From the NCBI RefSeq assembly GCF_013314895.1, contig NZ_JABTYE010000024.1:1-64000 (forward strand): a DNA stretch of 64,000 bases, read 5' to 3'. Below are positions 54,263-62,501 of this stretch, one piece after another. This DNA is from Cupriavidus gilardii. GTDB taxonomy: Bacteria; Pseudomonadota; Gammaproteobacteria; Burkholderiales; Burkholderiaceae. A program made the translations under genes and the position numbers. Below the pieces are notes generated by a model. It ran no database searches, was not told where the DNA came from, and worked only from the letters and a program-made list of their open reading frames with translations. Every line of letters starts with the position of its first letter. Position 1 is the stretch's first letter.

Positions 54263-54554
54263 CGCGGTCTTCTCCAGTCCCGAAAATCACCGAATCTACG
54301 CGCGCCGCCGCGCAGCAGCCAAGCGCCGATGCGGCATCGGGGCTATCTTCGGCAGACATATCCGGGTAAACCTGCAGTCCCGCCCGCGGGCGATCCACGG
54401 AGGACGATGGCGGCGGGCAAGGCACCCTTGTTCCGTGCCACCGTTTTGCGGGACACTTGCGCCGCCAGGACGAGCGCCGTGGGTCCGCCCGATGACCGTC
54501 CGGGCTGAAGTCCGATTCCCAATGCACCGCCCATGCACCGCTCCTGCACCGCCC

Positions 54555-55469
54555 ATGCACCGCATCGATCCCGTCAGCATCCAGCTCTTTCTCGCCGCCG
54601 CGCGGGAAGGCTCCATCAAGCGCGCCGCCGAGGCCGAACACATTGCGCAATCGGCGCTGAGCCGCCGGATCGCCGATCTTGAGCGCAGCCTGGGCGTGGC
54701 GCTGCTGGTGCGCTCGCCGTCCGGCGTGACGCTGACCGAAGCGGGCGTGCGCGCACTGGAACTGGGCCGCAAGCTGAACGAGGACATCGCCGCCTTTGCC
54801 CGCGAGGTCCAGGACCTCGGCGATCAGGTGGCCGGCACCGTGCGGCTGTCGGCGAGCCCCTCTTCGATCGTCGGCTTTCTGCCCGAACGGCTGCATGCGT
54901 TTCGGGCCGGCCATCCGCACGTCGATATCGCGCTGCACGAACGCTCCACCAGCGAGACGCTGCGCGCCTGCCTCGACGATCATGCGGACGTCGGTGTCGG
55001 CGTGGCGATCGACGGCGCGCGCGGGCTGGAGTCGTGGCACTTCGCGCAGGACCCGTTGATGGTGCTGCTGCCGGCCAGCCATGCGCTGTCGGCGCGGGCG
55101 GCGCTGCGCTACGCCGATGTCCTCCAATATCCGCTGGTCGTGGTGCAGCAAGGCGGAGCGCTCGATACCGAGCTGCGCGATCGCGCGGCCGAAGCGGGCC
55201 TGCCGATGCGGCAGAGCGTAGCGGTATCGAGCTTCGAGGCCGCTTGCCGGATGGTCGAGGCGGGATTGGGCCTGGCCGTGATACCCCACAGTGCGACGAC
55301 TGCCTATGCGGGCACGCGGCGCTTCGTGCGGGTGCCGCTGGACGAGCCATGGCGGCAGCGCGAACTGCGCGTCTATGCGCCGCGCAAATCGCCGCGGCTG
55401 CGCGCGGTGGATGCGCTGATCGCGGCATTGCGGGACGAAGGACCAACGGCGTGCTCCGACGCCGTGTGA
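54555..55469 (+). CDS. LysR-family transcriptional regulator
   Basis: A 304-residue LysR protein. The helix-turn-helix (IQLFLAAAREGSIKRAAEAE, then IAQSALSRRIADLERSLGVA) occupies about residues 8-47, and the effector domain with FLPERLHAFRAGHPHVDIAL begins near 100. Three in-frame ATGs occur (54492, 54522, 54555). The last gives the normal LysR N-terminus; the upstream stretch is a repeat of TGCACCGCCCA-type units. It is divergent from the aconitase-like gene (about 290 bp apart, otherwise featureless) and precedes a Bug-type binding protein, so it may control both. Confidence 0.88.
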   Translation: MHRIDPVSIQLFLAAAREGSIKRAAEAEHIAQSALSRRIADLERSLGVALLVRSPSGVTLTEAGVRALELGRKLNEDIAAFAREVQDLGDQVAGTVRLSASPSSIVGFLPERLHAFRAGHPHVDIALHERSTSETLRACLDDHADVGVGVAIDGARGLESWHFAQDPLMVLLPASHALSARAALRYADVLQYPLVVVQQGGALDTELRDRAAEAGLPMRQSVAVSSFEAACRMVEAGLGLAVIPHSATTAYAGTRRFVRVPLDEPWRQRELRVYAPRKSPRLRAVDALIAALRDEGPTACSDAV

Positions 55470-55606
55470 GCGGATGACCTGGCGGCTATCGCGGAACGCG
55501 ATACCCCGTCCGTCGCAACAGCATTTCTTGCCGGCAGGCTCGCCGCTCTAGACTGGCGCGCAGAGGAACCGTCCACAGGTTCCCGCCTCGCGACAACGGA
55601 GACAGC

Positions 55607-56647
55607 ATGCCCCCCTTCCTTCGCACCGTCGGCCGCCTGCGCCACGCCATTCGACACGCCGCTCGCCACGCCATTCGCCACGCCGCTCGCCCGACCCTCG
55701 CGCTGACGGTTGCCGCTGCATTGACGGCCGCGCCGGTGGCCCACGCGCAATCCCCCGACGGCAAGCCGCTGCGGCTGATCGTGCCGACCCAGCCAGGCTC
55801 GCAGGCCGACGCCGTGGCGCGGGCCCTCGGCGAATCGATGGGCCGCCATCTTGGCCATCCGATCGTCATCGAAAACATCGCCGGGGCCGGCGGCATCCCC
55901 GGCACGCAGCAGATCGTGCGTGCGCCCAAGGACGGGCTGACGCTGGGCCTGGTGTCGTCGAACCACGTGATCAATCCCGCGATCTACCGCTCGATGCCGT
56001 TCGACTCGCTGCGCGACATCACGCCGATCACGGTGATCGGCACGCTGCCGCTGGTGCTGGTCGTCAATCCCTCGGTGCCGGCCAACAACGTGCAGGAACT
56101 GGTTGCGCTGCTCAAGAGCAAGCCCGACCAACTGAACTACGGCTCGTCCGGCAACGGCACCGTGCTGCACCTGGCCGCCGAGCTGTTCGCCAGCGAGGCC
56201 AAGGTCGAGGTCCGTCACGTGCCGTACAAGGGCGCCGGCAACTACACCACCGATCTGCTCAGCGGCCAGGTGCAGATGGGCTTCCTGACGGTGCCGGCCG
56301 TGCTGCCGCAACTGAAGGCCGGCAAGCTCAAGGCCATCGCGGTCTCCACGCCGAAGCGCATTCCGATGCTGCCCGACGTGCCGTCGCTGGCCGAAGCCGG
56401 CCTGCCGCGCTACAGCTTCGACGCCTGGCTGGCGATCGTCGGCCCGGCCGGCCTGGCGAAGGACAAGGCGGCCGACCTGCAGGCAAGGATCAAGGCCGCG
56501 CTCGATGAAAAACCGGTGCAGCAGAATCTTGCCGCACAGGGCCTGGTGATCGTCGGCAGCACGCCGGAGCAGGCGGCACCGTTCTTCCAGAGCGAGCTGG
56601 AAAAGCATGCGCGCATCGTCAAGCAGGCCGGAGCAACGCTGAATTGA
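55607..56647 (+). CDS. Bug/TctC-family tripartite tricarboxylate transporter binding protein
   Basis: A 346-residue periplasmic binding protein of the Bug family, very abundant in Burkholderiales. It usually binds di- or tricarboxylates or aromatic acids. The signal peptide has a long basic part made of a 24-bp duplication (55640-55687, giving the repeated RHAIRHAA), then a hydrophobic core and cleavage near VAHA-Q. Family marks are LIVPTQPGSQADAVARALGE, IENIAGAGGIPGTQQIV, LNYGSSGNGTVLHLAAELF and HVPYKGAGNYTTDLLSGQVQ. No TctA/TctB membrane genes are adjacent. The aconitase-like neighbour suggests a hydroxy-acid substrate; that is inference. Confidence 0.9.
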   Translation: MPPFLRTVGRLRHAIRHAARHAIRHAARPTLALTVAAALTAAPVAHAQSPDGKPLRLIVPTQPGSQADAVARALGESMGRHLGHPIVIENIAGAGGIPGTQQIVRAPKDGLTLGLVSSNHVINPAIYRSMPFDSLRDITPITVIGTLPLVLVVNPSVPANNVQELVALLKSKPDQLNYGSSGNGTVLHLAAELFASEAKVEVRHVPYKGAGNYTTDLLSGQVQMGFLTVPAVLPQLKAGKLKAIAVSTPKRIPMLPDVPSLAEAGLPRYSFDAWLAIVGPAGLAKDKAADLQARIKAALDEKPVQQNLAAQGLVIVGSTPEQAAPFFQSELEKHARIVKQAGATLN

Positions 56648-56735
56648 GCGGTGCACGCGTCGGCGCACCGGCGGCTACGCGCACTTCGGCAGGTACACGG
56701 CCTCCGCGACTGCCGGAGGACAACCCCAAAAAAAC

Positions 56736-56758
56736 AAAGCCCTCGCATGGAGGGCTTT
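56736..56758 (-). terminator. Rho-independent terminator of sodB
   Basis: AAAGCCCTC (56736-56744) pairs with GAGGGCTTT (56750-56758) around a 5-nt loop. On the minus strand it is followed by a T-run (A-run at about 56728-56734). It lies 20 bp past the sodB stop codon and converges on the Bug gene. Confidence 0.9.
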
Positions 56759-56778
56759 GCTGCTTGCGCCGGGAATGA

Positions 56779-57360
56779 TCAGCCAGCGAAGTTCTTGCTG
56801 ACGAAGTCCCAGTTCACGACGTTCCAGAACGCCTCGACGAACTTCGGGCGGGCGTTGCGGTAGTCGATGTAGTAGGCGTGCTCCCACACGTCGCAGGTCA
56901 GCAGCGGCTTGGCGTCGGTGGTCAGCGGGGTGGCGGCGTTCGAGGTCGACACCAGGTCCAGCGAACCGTCGGCCTTCTTGACCAGCCAGGCCCAGCCCGA
57001 ACCGAAGGTGGTCACGGCGGTCTTGGTGAACTCTTCCTTGAACTTGTCGAACGAGCCCCACTTGGCGTTGATGGCATCGGCCAGCGCGCCGGTCGGTTGA
57101 CCGCCGCCTTGCGGCTTCAGGCAGTTCCAGAAGAAGGTGTGGTTCCACACCTGGGCGGCGTTGTTGAAGATGCCGCCGGAGGACTTCTTGACGATCTCTT
57201 CGAGGGTCGCGTTCTCGAATTCCGTACCCTTGATCAGATTGTTCAGATTGGTGACGTACGTCTGATGATGCTTGTCGTGATGGAACTCCAAGGTCTCCTT
57301 GGACATATGCGGGGCCAGCGCATCATGAGGGTACGGCAGCGGGGGGAGAGTATGTTCCAT
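56779..57360 (-). CDS. sodB: Superoxide dismutase [Fe]
   Basis: A 193-residue cytoplasmic superoxide dismutase. Metal ligands are visible: His in LEFHHDKHHQTYV (about 24-36), His in AAQVWNHTFFWN (about 68-79), and Asp and His in LLTCDVWEHAYYIDY (about 154-168). AKWGSFDKFKEEF and GSGWAWLV are family marks. FFWNCL and the Gly/Gln pattern fit the iron form. It is transcribed toward its terminator at 56736-56758. Confidence 0.96.
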   Translation of the reverse strand: MEHTLPPLPYPHDALAPHMSKETLEFHHDKHHQTYVTNLNNLIKGTEFENATLEEIVKKSSGGIFNNAAQVWNHTFFWNCLKPQGGGQPTGALADAINAKWGSFDKFKEEFTKTAVTTFGSGWAWLVKKADGSLDLVSTSNAATPLTTDAKPLLTCDVWEHAYYIDYRNARPKFVEAFWNVVNWDFVSKNFAG

Positions 57361-57577
57361 TGTTCTGTCTCTGTGGGTTGTGGGACGGGAGACACCGATT
57401 GTAGGTGACTTGCCATAGTGGCGCAAACGAGCGGCAATGCCCCTTCACGGCGCGGCAGTATGCGGCCGTGGGCTTCGCCGCGCGGGCCGTGCGGCCGGAT
57501 TTACGGCCGGGTTTTGCGGGCGATGCCGTGACGATGCGCGGCCCATCGAGGGGTCCATGCCGGTGCCCGTGACGTCC

Positions 57578-58963
57578 CTATAGATCGAGCAGTTTGGCCT
57601 GCACGCTGGCGATGCCGATATCGGCCACGCCCTCGGCCAGATGGACCTCGACCCGGCCGCCGGCACGAAGCTCGGACGGCGCGCGCAGCGCCTTGCCGCG
57701 CGGGTCGAGCAGCACCGCATAACCGCGTTCGAGCGTGCGTTGCGGCGCCAGCAGTTCGAGCGCGCCGGCGGCGCGATGCAGGCGCTGCGTTGCGCGTTCG
57801 TGCTGACGTTCGCTTGCCGCCTGCATGCGGGTCACGAGCCGCGCAAGTTCCGCTTGCCCGGCGCTTGTGTCGGGTCGCTGCGCGGTCCAGCGCATCGACC
57901 ACAGCTGCAGCCGATGGCGTCGCGCCACCAGGTTGTCGCGCCATGCCGCGCGTAAATGTCGGGCGAGATTGTCGAGCTGTCCGCGCCGCTCCTGCAATTG
58001 CGCCTGCGGGCTGCGTACGCGCCGCGCCAGCCAGTCCAGATGTTGGGCGCGCCGCTCCAGCTGGCGGCGCATGCATTGGCCCAGCGCGTCCCGTGCCCGC
58101 GCCGCCTGCGCCAGCAGATGCGCGCGATCCGGGCTGACCAGTTCGGCCGCGCCGGTCGGCGTCGGCGCCCGCACATCGGCCACAAAGTCCGCAATGGTGA
58201 AGTCGGTCTCGTGGCCGACGCCGCAGACCACCGGCAGCGTGCAGCGCGCCACCGCATGGGCCACCACTTCCTCGTTGAACGACCACAGATCCTCGATGCT
58301 GCCGCCGCCGCGGCACAGGATGACCACGTCGCACTCGGCGCGCGCGCTGACCGTGTCAAGCATGGCCGCAATCTTGTCGGCGGCGCCCGCGCCCTGCACG
58401 GGCACCGGATAGACCAGCACCTGGATATGCGGCGCGCGGCGGCGCAGGGTCGTCAGCACATCGCGCAGCGCCGCCGCCTGCAGCGACGTGACCACGCCGA
58501 TGGTGCGCGGATGGGAAGGAATCGGCCGCTTGCGTGCGGGATCGAACAGACCGTCGCGCGAGAGCTTGTCCTTCAGGCGCAGAAAGGCCTCGTACAGATT
58601 GCCGACGCCGGCGCGCCGCATCGCTTCGACATTGAGCTGCAGCTCGCCGCGCGCCTCGTACATCGAGACCAGCGCGCGCACTTCCACAGCCTCGCCTTCG
58701 CGCACCGGAAAGTCGACGTGCTGGTTTCGTCCGCGAAACATCACGCAGCGGATCTGCGCGCGTGCGTCCTTCAGCGAGAAATACCAGTGCCCGCTCGATG
58801 CGCGCGTGAAATTGGAAATTTCTCCACGCACCCAGGCCAGCGGGAAGTTGCGTTCGAGTACCGATGCAATCGCATGGTTCAATTCGCCGACCGGGATCAC
58901 ATCGCGCCCGCCAGGTGCCGTCCGGGTGACTGGCGAAGGCGGAAACGAGAATGGTTCAGACAT
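57578..58963 (-). CDS. xseA: Exodeoxyribonuclease VII large subunit
   Basis: A 461-residue nuclease subunit that, with XseB, degrades single-stranded DNA in both directions and helps repair. An N-terminal OB-fold (FPLAWVRGEISNFTRASSGH, then WYFSLKDARAQIRCVMFRGR) is followed by the catalytic domain with GVVTSLQAAALRDVL, VVILCRGGGSIEDLWSFNEE (about 233-252) and GVGHETDFTIADFVAD. A long coiled region (about 300-400) and a C-terminal segment (LERGYAVLLDPRGKAL) complete it. Length is standard. The ATG at 58963 was chosen to match the family N-terminus. xseB is not in the window. Confidence 0.95.
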   Translation of the reverse strand: MSEPFSFPPSPVTRTAPGGRDVIPVGELNHAIASVLERNFPLAWVRGEISNFTRASSGHWYFSLKDARAQIRCVMFRGRNQHVDFPVREGEAVEVRALVSMYEARGELQLNVEAMRRAGVGNLYEAFLRLKDKLSRDGLFDPARKRPIPSHPRTIGVVTSLQAAALRDVLTTLRRRAPHIQVLVYPVPVQGAGAADKIAAMLDTVSARAECDVVILCRGGGSIEDLWSFNEEVVAHAVARCTLPVVCGVGHETDFTIADFVADVRAPTPTGAAELVSPDRAHLLAQAARARDALGQCMRRQLERRAQHLDWLARRVRSPQAQLQERRGQLDNLARHLRAAWRDNLVARRHRLQLWSMRWTAQRPDTSAGQAELARLVTRMQAASERQHERATQRLHRAAGALELLAPQRTLERGYAVLLDPRGKALRAPSELRAGGRVEVHLAEGVADIGIASVQAKLLDL

Positions 58964-59111
58964 GGCAAATCGCCGCCGAAGCGGCGCCAGATGGACATGT
59001 CCACAGCATAACCGCTCTGTCAAGCCCTTCGCTGTAGGGTGCCTGAAACGGCCCGTGTGACGAGGGACTTGACACAAGCCATTGATTCTTAATGACTTTC
59101 CCCGACATCAC

Positions 59112-59798
59112 TTTTTAAGCAATGTAAGAATTTCTCTTACGCGTCAATCACTTACCATTTGTCCACACCAGCTTGTTCACAAAGTTATCCACAGGAACTC
59201 TGGACAACTACAGAGCGGTAACACGGACCGTACGGCAACCCACACTGCGCGGTGACCGAAACGTCGCTCCCGCACCGAAGCGAAAACCGCCAGCGCGGAA
59301 AAACGGTACCGCCCCAATCGGCGTGTGTTGCCACTTTATTAGGCAGCGGCTGGAATTCCGTTACGGATCAACGCCTTGTCCTGCTTCTCCCAGGCTTATC
59401 CACAGGCGCTCCACAACACTGTCCCTGCAGGATGTGGAAAGAGGTCGACTTTTGAATTTCCGTTGCCGAACCGCGACGGGGCAAGCGGTTTGGGCAGGGT
59501 TGCACATTTTTTAAGCAGGACGCCGGAATGCCATATAAATCAAGGAGTTGCCCTGCTTGTCAGGCGGCTGTCCACACTTGTTCCACAATCCTGTCCCGCT
59601 GCGGTGTGGAAAGCCGGCATGGGCGATAGCCGGGATGCACGCGCCGCGTCGCTTCCGACAGCCATACCGCACCTGCCGCCCCCTCTGCTCAATTTTTAAG
59701 CAGGCCGGCGGACATCCTTTCCAATCAAGGACTTGGCGTGCCTGTCCGCCAGCTTTCCACAATCGATCCACAGCACTGTCCCTGCCGGGTGTGGACAT
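59112..59798. repeat. Array of diverged 107-bp repeats with DnaA-box-like motifs
   Basis: The 962-bp gap between xseA and exbB holds three ungapped repeats: 59335-59441, 59507-59613 and 59692-59798. Units 2 and 3 are about 70% identical by hand count. Each begins with a T-run and AAGCAGG or AGGCAG. Each carries box a 55 bp after that motif, box b 11 bp after box a, and box c inverted 25 bp after box b. Examples of boxes are TTATCCACA at 59396, CTGTCCACA at 59568 and CTTTCCACA at 59753. Boxes b and c form a TCCACA-N17-TGTGGA inverted repeat. A looser relative (59112-59207) holds TTATCCACA at 59185-59193. No coding potential is evident. Confidence 0.85.
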
Positions 59799-59925
59799 GT
59801 CTGAAAGTGGATGGCGCCCCCCATCTCGGCTTGCCCCGCCGGGGGCCGCGCGTTAGAGTGGCGCCTGTTTTTTTACGCCGGCCTTTCGCAGTCCCTCCCT
59901 TGCGCCGGCGACTCGGGGTGTCCTT

Positions 59926-60546
59926 GTGTTTTCCATCATTGAAGCGGCCGGTTGGCCGATCTGGCCGTTGCTGCTGGCCTCGATCATTGCGCTGGCCTTG
60001 ATCGTCGAACGTTCGCTGAGCCTGAAGCGCAGCAAGGTGCTGCCGGCCAAGCTGTACGACCAGGCGCTGACGGTCGCGCGGCAACGGCGCGCGACGCCGG
60101 ACGTGGTCGACTCGCTCGAACGCGATTCGCCGCTGGGCCGTGTGCTGGCGGCCGGGCTGCGCCACGTGATCGCCCAACCGGACACGTCGCGGGACGCCGC
60201 CAAGGACGTCATCGAGGAAGCGGGCCGCGCGGTCGCGCATGAGCTCGAACGCTATCTGAACGCGCTGGGAACGATCGCGTCGGTCGCGCCGCTGATGGGT
60301 CTGCTCGGCACCGTGATCGGCATGATCGAGATCTTCGGCAGCCAGGGCGGCACCGGCGCCAATCCCGAACAACTGGCGCACGGCATCTCGGTGGCGCTGT
60401 ACAACACGGCCTTCGGCCTGATGGTGGCGATTCCCGCGCTGATCTTCTGGCGCTATTTCCGCCGGCGTGTCGACGACTACGTGGCCGAACTGGAATCGCG
60501 GGCTACCACCTTCCTCGACGCGATCCTGCCGCAGCGGCGCGCTTGA
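59926..60546 (+). CDS. exbB: ExbB: MotA/TolQ/ExbB proton channel protein
   Basis: A 206-residue inner-membrane protein with three hydrophobic helices (IWPLLLASIIALALIVERSL, IASVAPLMGLLGTVIGMIEI, VALYNTAFGLMVAIPALIFW). The conserved APLMGLLGTVIGMI stretch is at about 122-135. With ExbD it uses the proton gradient to energise TonB, or drives related envelope work. It starts with GTG, the first codon consistent with the family N-terminus. It is the first gene of an operon with exbD, in which lpxK and later genes may follow. Confidence 0.92.
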   Translation: MFSIIEAAGWPIWPLLLASIIALALIVERSLSLKRSKVLPAKLYDQALTVARQRRATPDVVDSLERDSPLGRVLAAGLRHVIAQPDTSRDAAKDVIEEAGRAVAHELERYLNALGTIASVAPLMGLLGTVIGMIEIFGSQGGTGANPEQLAHGISVALYNTAFGLMVAIPALIFWRYFRRRVDDYVAELESRATTFLDAILPQRRA

Positions 60547-60559
60547 GGCGGATCGAGCC

Positions 60560-60988
60560 ATGCGATTCCGTACCCGTCCCCGGCGCGACGAGCCCGAGAT
60601 CAATCTGATTCCGCTGATCGACGTGCTGCTGGTGATCCTGATCTTTCTGATGATCACGACTACCTATTCGCGCTACACCGAGCTGCGCATCCAGCTGCCG
60701 ACCGCCGAGGCGGAAAGTTCGCAGCAACGGCCGCGCGAAATCGTGGTGTCGGTGTCGGCCAGCGGCGAATACGCGATCGACAAGGAGCGTGTCGGCGTCC
60801 GCGACGTCGCCGGCCTGACCGAGCGGCTGCGCGCGCTGGCCGGCACCGCGGCGGCGCAGGCGCCGGTACTGGTCGTCAGCGCCGATGCGCAGGCCAGCCA
60901 CCAGTCGGTGGTCAACGTGATGGAAGCCGCGCGGATTGCCGGGCTGTCGCGGCTGACGTTCGCGACGCAGAGCGGCGGGACGCGGTAG
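60560..60988 (+). CDS. exbD: ExbD: biopolymer transport protein (TolR type)
   Basis: A 142-residue protein with one membrane helix (NLIPLIDVLLVILIFLMITT, about 15-34) that contains the proton-path Asp (PLIDVLLV, D21), and a periplasmic domain ending in the dimerisation fold. It is 13 bp downstream of exbB. No tonB gene follows here. Confidence 0.93.
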   Translation: MRFRTRPRRDEPEINLIPLIDVLLVILIFLMITTTYSRYTELRIQLPTAEAESSQQRPREIVVSVSASGEYAIDKERVGVRDVAGLTERLRALAGTAAAQAPVLVVSADAQASHQSVVNVMEAARIAGLSRLTFATQSGGTR

Positions 60989-61028
60989 GCGCCGGCCTCC
61001 GACCAGCGCCGGTCAGGTTCGATTGCGT

Positions 61029-61146
61029 TCTCCCTCTCCCCTCAGGGGACAGGGTCGGGAGAGGGGGTGGCGTCAAGCAGCGCTGACACGGCAAGTGCCG
61101 CTTGCCCCCTTCCCCAAACCTCCGTCCCGCGAGCGGGACAGGGGCG
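61029..61146. repeat. Composite palindromic REP-like element 4
   Basis: A left arm CTCCCTCTCCCCTCAGGGGA (from 61030) runs into CAGGGTCGGGAGAGGG. A right palindrome TGTCCCGC-type core (GTCCCGC-GA-GCGGGAC, 61124-61139) ends it. Layout and the shared GGGGGTGG and TCAAGC segments match the element at 34704-34822. This copy has more mismatches, so it is probably older. It lies between exbD and lpxK. Confidence 0.75.
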
Positions 61147-61208
61147 CACTACCATGCCGCCCCACCGCGACACGATAGACTCTGGCGAAAACCGCTCTCC
61201 TTCTGCCC

Positions 61209-62321
61209 ATGCCCGCTGCCCGCCATCTGCTGTCCGACTTCGTTACCCGCCAGTGGCAACGCCGCGGCTGGTTTGCCTGGCTGATGCTGCCGTTCGCCGG
61301 CGTGTTCGCTGCGATCAGCGGCCTGCGGCGGCTGGCGTACCGGCGCGGCTGGTTCAAGTCGACGCGGCTGCCGATGCCGGTGGTCGTGGTCGGCAACGTG
61401 ACGGTGGGCGGCACCGGCAAGACGCCGGCGGTGATCGCGCTGGCCGATGCGCTGTGCGAGGCGGGGCTGCGTCCCGGCGTGGTCTCGCGCGGCTATGGCG
61501 TCAAGCTGGAACGGCCGCGCCGCGTCAAGGCGACCTCGAAGGCGGAAGACGTGGGCGACGAACCGCTGCTCATTGCCCGCTCGACCGACGTGCCGGTCTG
61601 GGTCTTTCCCGATCGGGTGGCCTGCGCGCAGGCGATGCTGGTCTCGCATCCGGGCATCAACGTGCTGCTGCTCGACGACGGCCTGCAGCACTATCGCCTG
61701 CAGCGCGATTTCGAGATCGTGATGTTCGACGGCCGCATGGGCGGGAATGGCTGGCTGCTGCCGGCCGGGCCGCTGCGCGAGCCGCTGTCGCGCCGCCGCG
61801 ATGCCACGCTGATCAACGACCCGTATTTCCGCGCGACGCCGGACCGGCCCGAGGTCTACGGCATGCGGCTGGAACTGGAGCAGGCCTGGCAGCTGGCGGA
61901 CCCGACCATGGTCCGTCCGCTGTCGACCTTTGCGGGACGGCGCGTGCTGGCGGCGGCCGGCATCGGCAATCCCGAACGCTTCTTCGCGAGCCTGCGCGGC
62001 GCGGGCCTGCAACCCGATACGCTGCCGCTGCCCGACCACTACGATTTCGCCGAGGACCCGTTCATCGACCATCCGGCCGCGCAGGCCGCCGAGGCGATCC
62101 TGATCACCGAGAAGGATGCCGTAAAATGCGACCGGCTTCGCGAGCCGCTTGACCCGCGCATCTGGGTCGTCCCCACCAGGCCCGTGATCGATCCGGGTCT
62201 GATCGATCGAATTCGCCGCACGGTCATCGCGCGCTGCCAGGCAGCGCCGACCGCGGCCACCGGCGCCGCCGCCGCGGCCAGCCAAACCAAGGAACACCAA
62301 GATGGACAACCGGCTGCTTGA
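61209..62321 (+). CDS. lpxK: Tetraacyldisaccharide 4'-kinase LpxK
   Basis: A 370-residue inner-membrane-associated kinase that adds the 4' phosphate in lipid A synthesis. An N-terminal hydrophobic stretch (WFAWLMLPFAGVFAAISGLR) anchors it. The P-loop is VVVGNVTVGGTGKTPAVIAL (about 58-77). LRPGVVSRGYGVKL and LLLDDGLQHYRLQRDFEIVM are family marks. The last 20 nt overlap the Trm112-like gene, so translation is coupled. It is followed by kdsB, another lipopolysaccharide gene. Confidence 0.95.
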   Translation: MPAARHLLSDFVTRQWQRRGWFAWLMLPFAGVFAAISGLRRLAYRRGWFKSTRLPMPVVVVGNVTVGGTGKTPAVIALADALCEAGLRPGVVSRGYGVKLERPRRVKATSKAEDVGDEPLLIARSTDVPVWVFPDRVACAQAMLVSHPGINVLLLDDGLQHYRLQRDFEIVMFDGRMGGNGWLLPAGPLREPLSRRRDATLINDPYFRATPDRPEVYGMRLELEQAWQLADPTMVRPLSTFAGRRVLAAAGIGNPERFFASLRGAGLQPDTLPLPDHYDFAEDPFIDHPAAQAAEAILITEKDAVKCDRLREPLDPRIWVVPTRPVIDPGLIDRIRRTVIARCQAAPTAATGAAAAASQTKEHQDGQPAA

Positions 62322-62490
62322 AATCCTGGTTTGCCCGCTCTGCAAGGGCAAGCTCGAATACGACCGCGCCACGCAGGAGCTGATCTGCCATGCCGACAAG
62401 CTGGCCTATCCGATTCGCGACGGCATTCCGGTGATGCTGGCCGACGAAGCGCGCCAATCGGTGCCGGGCCGCGTCGTCGATCCGACCTGA
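62302..62490 (+). CDS. Trm112-family small protein (YcaR-like)
   Basis: A 62-residue protein with the LLEILVCPLCKGKLEYDRAT opening (Cys pair CPLC), HADKLAYPIRDGIPVMLADE and a short tail, the hallmark of Trm112/YcaR proteins. These are conserved beside lpxK and kdsB in many proteobacteria. They may act as small activators or folding partners; no defined role is known for this group. The second zinc Cys pair of some relatives is missing (only one more Cys, in LICHAD). Confidence 0.9.
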   Translation: MDNRLLEILVCPLCKGKLEYDRATQELICHADKLAYPIRDGIPVMLADEARQSVPGRVVDPT

Positions 62491-62501
62491 GGGCGGGTTC
62501 G

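Noticed and set aside
59252..59699. Short plus-strand ORFs in the xseA-exbB gap
   Set aside because: Their similar peptides arise because the DNA repeats; the units are not in a constant frame and no ribosome sites were seen.
59112..59798. CRISPR array
   Set aside because: The units are 107 bp, diverged, spaced 172-185 bp apart, and have no short identical repeats with unique spacers.
59112..59798. Main chromosomal origin oriC
   Set aside because: dnaA, dnaN, rpmH and gyrB are absent and only two exact TTATCCACA boxes are present. A secondary DnaA locus remains possible and is reported as a finding.
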